Assembly (NCBI GenBank): GCA_021228405.1
Contig: JAJQRF010000007.1
Span: 62,794 to 126,793 of the forward strand
Source of the DNA: Pyrinomonadaceae bacterium
GTDB taxonomy: Bacteria; Acidobacteriota; Blastocatellia; Pyrinomonadales; Pyrinomonadaceae
Length of the DNA stretch: 64,000 nt
Direction: 5' to 3'
Both the position numbers and the translations under genes were made by a program. The notes beneath the pieces were generated by a model, which saw only the letters and a program-made list of their open reading frames with translations, did no database searches and was not told the origin of the DNA. Shown in pieces: positions 58,255-64,000 of the stretch; positions within the stretch are counted from its first letter, which is position 1, and each line of letters begins with the position of its first letter.

Positions 58255-60516
58255 CTATTTCAGACTTACCCAACCGATATAATCCATTTTCTGCATCGAT
58301 TCCGAGAAAGGTTTCAGATCGTGCGTGTGAAAAGGCAGACTTTCATTTCCGATATGCCAGTTTGTCTGTAAAAAATTGCTTGCCAATGCCGTAACCGCCG
58401 GATCGTCCTTCAAATCCTGAAAGATTTTTGCTTCTTTTCGCGCTTCTTCGCGCATTCCGAGTTTTTGGTAAATTATCATCAGATTGTAATGCGCTCCGAC
58501 ATCTTCAGGATCGATCGCCAATATCTGATCGTAAAAACCCTTCGCAATTTCGAGTTGCGGCTTGCGTTGTTCGGGCGCAACGGTGTCGCTCCTGATCTTT
58601 GCCAGTTCGCCGAGCTGTTGAAGCGTCATTCGGTCACGCGGATATTTTTCGAGAACTTTTTTGAAATTTGCTTCGGCTTCATCGAGGCGACTGCGAACGC
58701 GGTCGATCCTGCCGAGCTGGAAAACGGCGCGGAGATTGTTTTGGTCGAGTTCGATGGATTTTTCGACCAGTTTTTCGGCTTCCTTCCAACCGCCCATTTC
58801 CATCAGAGCCAATGCTTTATTGGTAAATGCAAACGGTTTGTAGTCTTTGAAATTGGAATCGATAACTTCGTCGAATGCGTCCGCGGCTTGCGGAAACTGG
58901 CGTTGGTCGAGCAGAGCGATGCCGTAGTTGTTCCATCTGCGCCAATCCGGTATTGCCTTCGGATCGACAGGTTGCGATTTGTTTTCTTCGCCGATCAAAA
59001 TATTTCGTTCCGATTTCGCCATTTCGACGACGGGCAGATCGGTCGATTTGTTTAAAACGTAATCCGAAAACACGCGCGTAAACCGTCGATACTGCAATTT
59101 TGCAACGAGCTTTATCTGTCCGCCGTTCAAATCCTGCGGAACGGTAAATTTGTATCGCGCCAGATCGGAACGTCCCGAAGGAATCGCGAGATTATAAGCG
59201 ATAACCTTTGTTTTCCAGATAAAATGCAGGTTGTTATATGAACCGTCTTCCTTGACGAGATGCGTTTTGTAAGCGTGCGCGGTTTCATCGAGCGTGCCGT
59301 CGGGCTTCATATAACCCGATTTGAAAATCTCTTTGCCGTTTGCGTCCATCACACAGAATTCGACGTAGGCTTCGTAAAAATCGCGCAATTCGGGCGGGAA
59401 ACTGTGTCCGATGTTTTTGTTCGTGACGATGACATCAGCCGTCACGGTATCGCCGGCTTTTATTTTGAAATCCTTGCGGTTGACGGGCGCGATGAGTTTT
59501 TCCTTCGATTTTCCTTCGGATTTGACACTCAAGGCAAAAATATCAACGCCCATTTTGTCGTCCTGTAAAAATTTCGTGACTTCTTCGACCTGCTCCTTAT
59601 AGCCGAAAAACGCCGGGATTGCGGTATTTGCCGCCGCCCAGCGGTGCGACGCGATCATTCCGTTTTTCGCCGAAACGTCAAAGTTTTTTGCCTGCACGTC
59701 CTGCATATGACAGGTGTTGCAGGTTTCCTTGTTGCGAACATAAAACGGGTGCGGAGATTCTTTTGAAAACGATGATTGCTGCAATTCGTCGGCAACGGCG
59801 AAGGCACGCAGAAATTTATAATCGTTCAACTCGTGCGGAACCTGCGATTTATGACACGCGCCGCAAAATTCGGGCGTTTTCAAAACGTCGCGCATCATCG
59901 CGCGTTTATGGTCATCGATGTTGTTCAAAATTTCCTGATTCGTCGCCTGCACGATCTTCATACCGTCGGCTTTCTGCAAAAGCGCGGGCTGTCCCATCAC
60001 ATAACCGCCGATGCCTTTCCCGCTGACCGAATCGATCGAGTGACACGCGATGCAGGAAACGCCTTCGTTATCGAACGGGCGGTCTTTGAACTGCGGTTTG
60101 TCGGTCAATGCGCCCGAGAAAAGCGCGGCGGGATTGTGACAGGATTCGCAGTGACGCGTGAAAGCGATATTTTTCTGACGAATCAGATCGGTCACATTCT
60201 TCTGATAAAAAGGTTCACGAAACGAATTGCGGTGCGCCGATTGGTTCCATTGCGGGTGCATATCCGTGTGACATTCGGCACAACGCGCAGACGCGATGAA
60301 ATCCTCGCCTTTGATGAATCTTCCGTCAAAGGTGTTTGCGTTCGACGGTGAAAAAGGTTTTTCTCTACCGAAACGATAGTCATAAGTTTCATCGATCCAG
60401 GACTTGTATTCATCCGTCGTCATCTGACTGCTTTTGACATAATCAAAACCGAAAAACGCAACCCCGAAAAGAAGCCAAAACGATAATACGAACAATTTTG
60501 TAAAACGCCCTTTCAT
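58255..60516 (-). CDS. Pentahaem cytochrome c with TPR tail
   Basis: A 753-residue protein with a membrane anchor (about 8-25). Five haem-binding motifs are seen: CAECH, CESCH, CIACH, CGACH and CNTCH, in the N-terminal 270 residues. A middle beta domain (KIKAGDTVTADVIVTNKNIGHSFPP) is followed by tetratricopeptide repeats in the C-terminal third (NNYGIALLDQRQFPQAADAF, FQLGRIDRVRSRLDEAEANF). Together with the monohaem cytochrome and CRTAC1 it probably forms a periplasmic electron-transfer or oxidation unit. Substrate unknown. Confidence 0.85.
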   Translation of the reverse strand: MKGRFTKLFVLSFWLLFGVAFFGFDYVKSSQMTTDEYKSWIDETYDYRFGREKPFSPSNANTFDGRFIKGEDFIASARCAECHTDMHPQWNQSAHRNSFREPFYQKNVTDLIRQKNIAFTRHCESCHNPAALFSGALTDKPQFKDRPFDNEGVSCIACHSIDSVSGKGIGGYVMGQPALLQKADGMKIVQATNQEILNNIDDHKRAMMRDVLKTPEFCGACHKSQVPHELNDYKFLRAFAVADELQQSSFSKESPHPFYVRNKETCNTCHMQDVQAKNFDVSAKNGMIASHRWAAANTAIPAFFGYKEQVEEVTKFLQDDKMGVDIFALSVKSEGKSKEKLIAPVNRKDFKIKAGDTVTADVIVTNKNIGHSFPPELRDFYEAYVEFCVMDANGKEIFKSGYMKPDGTLDETAHAYKTHLVKEDGSYNNLHFIWKTKVIAYNLAIPSGRSDLARYKFTVPQDLNGGQIKLVAKLQYRRFTRVFSDYVLNKSTDLPVVEMAKSERNILIGEENKSQPVDPKAIPDWRRWNNYGIALLDQRQFPQAADAFDEVIDSNFKDYKPFAFTNKALALMEMGGWKEAEKLVEKSIELDQNNLRAVFQLGRIDRVRSRLDEAEANFKKVLEKYPRDRMTLQQLGELAKIRSDTVAPEQRKPQLEIAKGFYDQILAIDPEDVGAHYNLMIIYQKLGMREEARKEAKIFQDLKDDPAVTALASNFLQTNWHIGNESLPFHTHDLKPFSESMQKMDYIGWVSLK

Positions 60517-60830
60517 CCGATTTTTAATTCCTTGTTTCAGATAGTTTGTTGTATGGTTGAACTAACTTTTGAATTTTATTTGTTTCAGAGCGAATAATCA
60601 AATAAAATCGCGGATTTAATAAGATTTGAAATCAAAAATAGAAATTAATTAAGGACAAGGCAACTGATGTTTTCCCCAAACAAACGATCCGTAAACCGTC
60701 AGTTGAACGAACCTAGGCGGCTCTTTGAATATCGTTTTTTTCGATCAGCCGCTTGAAGCGGTTTTATTACGTCGATGCCGTCCCTCGAAAAGCTCTCGAT
60801 TCTTCGTCTTTAAGTAGCTGAAAACAAAGG

Positions 60831-61490
60831 TTAACTGTCCTGCATCCAGCCTTGCAGGATCGCGTAGCGGATGATGTCTTTGCGGGAACGCATCGCGAGT
60901 TTTTTAAGACAGTTGGCTTTGTGAGATTCGACCGTTTTGACACTGATGTCCAGTTTATCGGCGATTTCCGCGTTGCTGTAGCCGAGTGAGATGTGACGTA
61001 AAACTTCCGATTCGCGCTCGGTCAGTGGAGTTCCGGTCGTGTCGCCGCGCAGTCTGCTGTGTTTGTCAACGTAATCGTCGAAAACCTTGCCCGTGATTGC
61101 CGGATCGAGATAACTGCCGCCTTTGCCGATGGCGCGAAGAGCGCGGAGTATCTCTTCGGACGCGCTTTGTTTCAAAACGTAGCCGGAAACGCCCGATTGC
61201 AAAAGTTCCTGCAAAAAAGCCGTGTCGGTGTGACGCGTGAGGGTCAGAATTTTAATTTCGGGCGCAACCCGTTTGAGCGTGGCGGCGGCTTTCATCCCGT
61301 TAAGTTTAGGCATCGAAATATCCATCAAAACAATATCGGGATTTAGTTTCCGTGCCATTTCAATAGCCGCACGACCGTCGCCCGCTTCACCGATGACTTC
61401 CATATCGGCTTGAGATTCGATAATAAATCTGAACCCTTCGCGCACTGAAACGTGATCTTCGGCGATCAGTATTCTCAATTTATTTCCCAT
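60831..61490 (-). CDS. NarL-type response regulator
   Basis: A 219-residue regulator: receiver domain with phospho-acceptor Asp57 (LMDIS), Lys near 107 (GYVLKQSA) and a LuxR-type helix-turn-helix (about 155-215, LTERESEVLRHISLGYSNAEIADKL). It is the partner of the histidine kinase encoded directly upstream; the ATG lies within the last codons of the kinase gene. Target genes are unknown. A 314-bp upstream gap (60517-60830) contains hairpins only. Confidence 0.9.
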   Translation of the reverse strand: MGNKLRILIAEDHVSVREGFRFIIESQADMEVIGEAGDGRAAIEMARKLNPDIVLMDISMPKLNGMKAAATLKRVAPEIKILTLTRHTDTAFLQELLQSGVSGYVLKQSASEEILRALRAIGKGGSYLDPAITGKVFDDYVDKHSRLRGDTTGTPLTERESEVLRHISLGYSNAEIADKLDISVKTVESHKANCLKKLAMRSRKDIIRYAILQGWMQDS

Positions 61491-63135
61491 CCGAACCTCC
61501 TCTTTTGGCGAACAAAGCCGGAACGCGGACGAAAATCGTCGTGCCTTCGCCCGGCGCGGATTCGATTTCGAGCGTTCCCCTGACCAGCGCGGCGCGTTCT
61601 TCCATACCGATCAAACCGATTCCTTTACCGCGTGTTTTTTTATTTTTGACGTTGAAACCTCGTCCGTCGTCCTGAATTATCAAAACGATCAGATCGCCTC
61701 TTCTTTCGAGCAGAACCTCGACGTTGTTGGCTCCGGCGTGTTTGTATATATTGTTCAGGGCTTCCTGCACAATGCGGTAAAGATTTGTTTCGATCTCGCG
61801 AACAAAACGGCGTTTTTTTAAGCGCGAAGCCAAAAGTTCCGCCCGAACGCCGGAAAAAAGCGTCCATTGCTTGACGTAATTATCGAGCGCGGGGATCAAC
61901 CCGAGTTGGTCGAGCGCGGCGGGACGCAGTTCCCAGGCGAGAAAATCGATCCCCTTATCGATACTTTTAGCGAGCAGTCCGATCTTGTCGATTTCACGGC
62001 TCATCGCTTCGTTTTCGGACATTTTCCGTATCTTTTCCAGATTCAGGCGAAGCGATGTCAATTTCTGTCCGAGTTCGTCGTGCAGATCGCGGGCGATTCG
62101 CCGCCGTTCGTCTTCCAACGCGCCGACGAGTTTCTGGAGCATTTCCTTATCGCGAATGGCTTTTTCGGCTTCCAACCGTTCGGTCAGATCGCGGGCGATC
62201 TTAACAAATCCCTGCAATTTTCCGTTTGCGTCCCGCAAAAGCGTCACCACGCCGGAAACATAAAAACGGACTCCATCCTTGCGAATGTGAAAGCGTTCGT
62301 CGGGCGCGCGCCCTTTCCGCAGTGCGGTTTTCAATTCCTTTGCGGGAACGCCTTTGGCGCGGTCTTCGGCAGTAAAAATAATTTCGCTCGGCTTTCCGAT
62401 TATTTCCGCTTCCGTCCAGCCGAAAATCTTTTCCGCGCCCGCATTCCACGAATTGATGATGCCGTCGGGAGTGAGGGTAAAGATCGCGTAATCCTTTGCG
62501 CTTTCGATCAAAAAACGAAAGCGTTCTTCGGATTCAAGCAGAACATCTTCCGATTTACGCCGCTCGGCAGCATCGCGGACAATTTCCAGGACCAGGCGTT
62601 CGCCGTCAAGGTCCGCGCCGCTTGCATTTACTTCGACGTAAAGGTTGCCGCCGCGTTCCCTGACCCGCTTCAATCTCATCGAACCGTTTGCCCCCGTGCC
62701 CGACAAAATGACTGCAACCGCACGGGCGGCGGACGGCTCTGCCAGCGTCCGAAACAATCTATCGACCGGAGCGCGGAGGTCTTCGGTTTCCGAGTTCGCG
62801 GTAAGCTCGATCACGCCGTCGTTCATCGTCAGATGTCTGTTCGGCGGAATGAAATATATGTGATCCGGTTTCACCCTGACCCGTTTTTTTACCTGCGTCA
62901 CGGGAATTGGCGCAACCGCCTGCAAAACTTCCGCCGGAGAACTTTCGTAACCAGGCGAAAGATGAAGGATAACGACAAATGCCAATCCCGAATCCGGCGA
63001 AACATTCCTGAAAAACTCCTTGAGAAACTGCACGTCTTCGACAGACGCACCGATGCCGACGATCAAAAAGTCTTCGCGTGAAGCAGATTGAGATTTTTTC
63101 TTCGGTTTATTTTTTCCGCCTTCGTTTTTTTTCAT
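61480..63135 (-). CDS. Hybrid histidine kinase with truncated CheB domain
   Basis: A 551-residue sensor kinase. Residues about 20-165 look like a CheB methylesterase domain, but the GxSxGG loop reads GASVEDV, and the catalytic Asp segment reads GTGANGS (Asn for Asp). Then the protein joins a piece of one PAS domain (GADLDGERLVLEIVRD), a full PAS domain (about 205-325), a HisKA_3 dimerisation helix (RRRIARDLHDELGQK, His) and an HATPase (DDGRGFNVK, GIGLIGM). The CheR part of the usual CheB-CheR-PAS kinases is missing, so an internal deletion is likely. It overlaps the regulator gene by 11 bp. Confidence 0.85.
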   Translation of the reverse strand: MKKNEGGKNKPKKKSQSASREDFLIVGIGASVEDVQFLKEFFRNVSPDSGLAFVVILHLSPGYESSPAEVLQAVAPIPVTQVKKRVRVKPDHIYFIPPNRHLTMNDGVIELTANSETEDLRAPVDRLFRTLAEPSAARAVAVILSGTGANGSMRLKRVRERGGNLYVEVNASGADLDGERLVLEIVRDAAERRKSEDVLLESEERFRFLIESAKDYAIFTLTPDGIINSWNAGAEKIFGWTEAEIIGKPSEIIFTAEDRAKGVPAKELKTALRKGRAPDERFHIRKDGVRFYVSGVVTLLRDANGKLQGFVKIARDLTERLEAEKAIRDKEMLQKLVGALEDERRRIARDLHDELGQKLTSLRLNLEKIRKMSENEAMSREIDKIGLLAKSIDKGIDFLAWELRPAALDQLGLIPALDNYVKQWTLFSGVRAELLASRLKKRRFVREIETNLYRIVQEALNNIYKHAGANNVEVLLERRGDLIVLIIQDDGRGFNVKNKKTRGKGIGLIGMEERAALVRGTLEIESAPGEGTTIFVRVPALFAKRGGSDGK

Positions 63136-63241
63136 AACGGCGTTGTGTTTCGATTTTTTAAGTTTGCCAAATTACGCCGTAAAAAGAAACCGAAAAATGA
63201 TGCGCCGAAAGCAATCGGGCGGGATGCAGATTTTAATAAAA

Positions 63242-63600
63242 TTAAAAGAGAAAATGTCCGAGAATCAGGTCGAGCCGTTCGAGGTCGAGCGGGGCGATAT
63301 AAAATGAACCGCCGCCGACCTCGAACGCCCGTTTACGAAAAACACGGTTAGTTTCGGCACATAAAAAAATGATCGTCATTTTTTCGAGCGACTCGATGTT
63401 GCTGATTACCTGAGCGACTTCGTAACCGTCAATTTTAAGCAGTTCGGTATCGAGCAAAATCAGATCGGGACGTTTCTGCAAAGTCAGTTCAATCGCTTCT
63501 TCACCGTTTTCAGCTTCCAGAACGCGGAAGTCGTATAATTCTGAAAGTTCCCTCAGATCGTCACGGATTTGATCGTCTTTTTGAGCGATCAGCAGGGGAA
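63242..63600 (-). CDS. Degenerate receiver-domain protein, start unclear
   Basis: A receiver domain of about 115 residues continues upstream of the first ATG (63481) in the same frame: IFPLLIAQKDDQIRDDLREL is the typical beta1-alpha1 start with the acidic pair, and LILLDTELLKIDGYEV holds the phospho-acceptor Asp. The usual Lys near the C-terminus is replaced (FYIAPLDLERL has no Lys). No ATG, GTG or TTG start exists before the first strand; a rare start codon or a lost start must be assumed. End marked is approximate. Confidence 0.5.
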
Positions 63601-63697
63601 AAATCTTACCCGAAACCGGGGAATTTCCCGATTTCCCGCGCCGGTGTTTGTTGCGACAATTGAAGATTGATTTTTTTGCGGAAAAGGGGATAAATTT

Positions 63698-64000
63698 GTG
63701 GAATTACTCGATGCACGCGGAAGGCTGATGGCAATCGGCGGCGGTGAGGATAAGGAAAACGATTGCCTGATCCTCAAGGAATTTGTGCGGCTTGCGGGCG
63801 GCGCGAAAGCAAATATCGCCGTCATCACGACCGCGACGGATTTGCCCGCCGAAGTAGGAAACGAATATCACGAGGTTTTCAAAAAACTGGGCGCAAAAGA
63901 AACTTTTGCCGTTCAGGTCGCGACCCGGAGCGACGCGATGCAGTTACAATGCTGTAAATTGATCGAAAAAGCTTCGGGGATTTTTTTTACGGGCGGCGAT
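63698..64000 (+). CDS. cphB: Cyanophycinase, N-terminal part
   Basis: Reading runs off the right edge. The protein starts at GTG (63698) behind AAAAGGGGA, or at ATG 63728, with the peptidase S51 signature: RLMAIGGGEDK, VITTATDLPAE, then GIFFTGGD at the edge, which belongs to the loop before the catalytic serine. Cyanophycinases hydrolyse the storage polymer cyanophycin to beta-aspartyl-arginine. The cyanophycin synthetase gene often follows and would lie outside the window. Confidence 0.85.
   Translation, partial: MELLDARGRLMAIGGGEDKENDCLILKEFVRLAGGAKANIAVITTATDLPAEVGNEYHEVFKKLGAKETFAVQVATRSDAMQLQCCKLIEKASGIFFTGGD

Noticed and set aside
61867-63081. 404-residue plus-strand ORF
   Set aside because: Antisense to the histidine kinase; no motif of its own.

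Overview
The base composition, the many 'gaa/cga'-rich codons, an Oar-type TonB-dependent receptor, a CRTAC1/ASPIC-UnbV protein next to multihaem cytochromes, a PAS-rich GGDEF/EAL protein and a cyanophycinase all point to a Gram-negative soil-type bacterium. Acidobacteriota of the Blastocatellia/Pyrinomonadaceae kind is my best guess. This is inferred from gene content, not proven.

Positions 1 to about 28,400 are a prophage cut by the left window edge. Nearly all its lytic genes lie on the minus strand and read right to left: a SWIM zinc-finger early gene (24.8 kb), small zinc-ribbon proteins, a replication protein with a DnaB-like helicase, a modification cluster (DNA methyltransferase, SNF2-like helicase, MazG-like, DUF5131, metallopeptidase), a PP-loop protein and DUF1064 nuclease, an HNH endonuclease, lysis genes (M15 endolysin, membrane proteins), terminase small and large subunits, portal, and the start of a head protease. 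The lysogeny module (24.9 to 28.2 kb) has divergent XRE regulators, two copies of a palindromic operator, several short orphan genes and an ImmA/IrrE metallopeptidase. The right boundary is the 3' half of a tRNA-Phe gene (28,362 to 28,406) followed by its terminator. No integrase is in the window, so it and the intact tRNA-Phe are expected beyond the left edge.

The most unusual signal is a pair of near-identical 5' leaders in the prophage, before the portal gene and before the endolysin gene. Each has a sigma-70 type promoter with a 17-bp spacer, a hairpin with an invariant 8-nt loop, and a second hairpin with another invariant 8-nt loop whose 3' strand is also the 5' strand of an intrinsic terminator. 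Stems differ between copies but keep pairing. This is the architecture of a transcription attenuator or antiterminator RNA controlling late genes, and I do not recognise its class.

From 28.4 to 64 kb is chromosome: TonB-dependent receptor; a TetR regulator with divergent 4-hydroxybutyryl-CoA dehydratase-family enzyme, an MFS transporter and HMG-CoA reductase; FabG-like SDR; GH16-like secreted protein; metX under a SAM-II riboswitch with terminator; a molybdopterin oxidoreductase; a GGDEF/EAL protein; an AMP-forming acyl-CoA synthetase; a second SDR; an endonuclease/exonuclease/phosphatase; a pentahaem cytochrome, monohaem cytochrome and CRTAC1 operon; a two-component pair whose kinase has a truncated CheB domain; a degenerate receiver protein; and the start of cyanophycinase. 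Several long inverted repeats and three tandem arrays with 21- or 42-bp units fill the gene-poor stretches at 48 and 49.5 to 50.7 kb.
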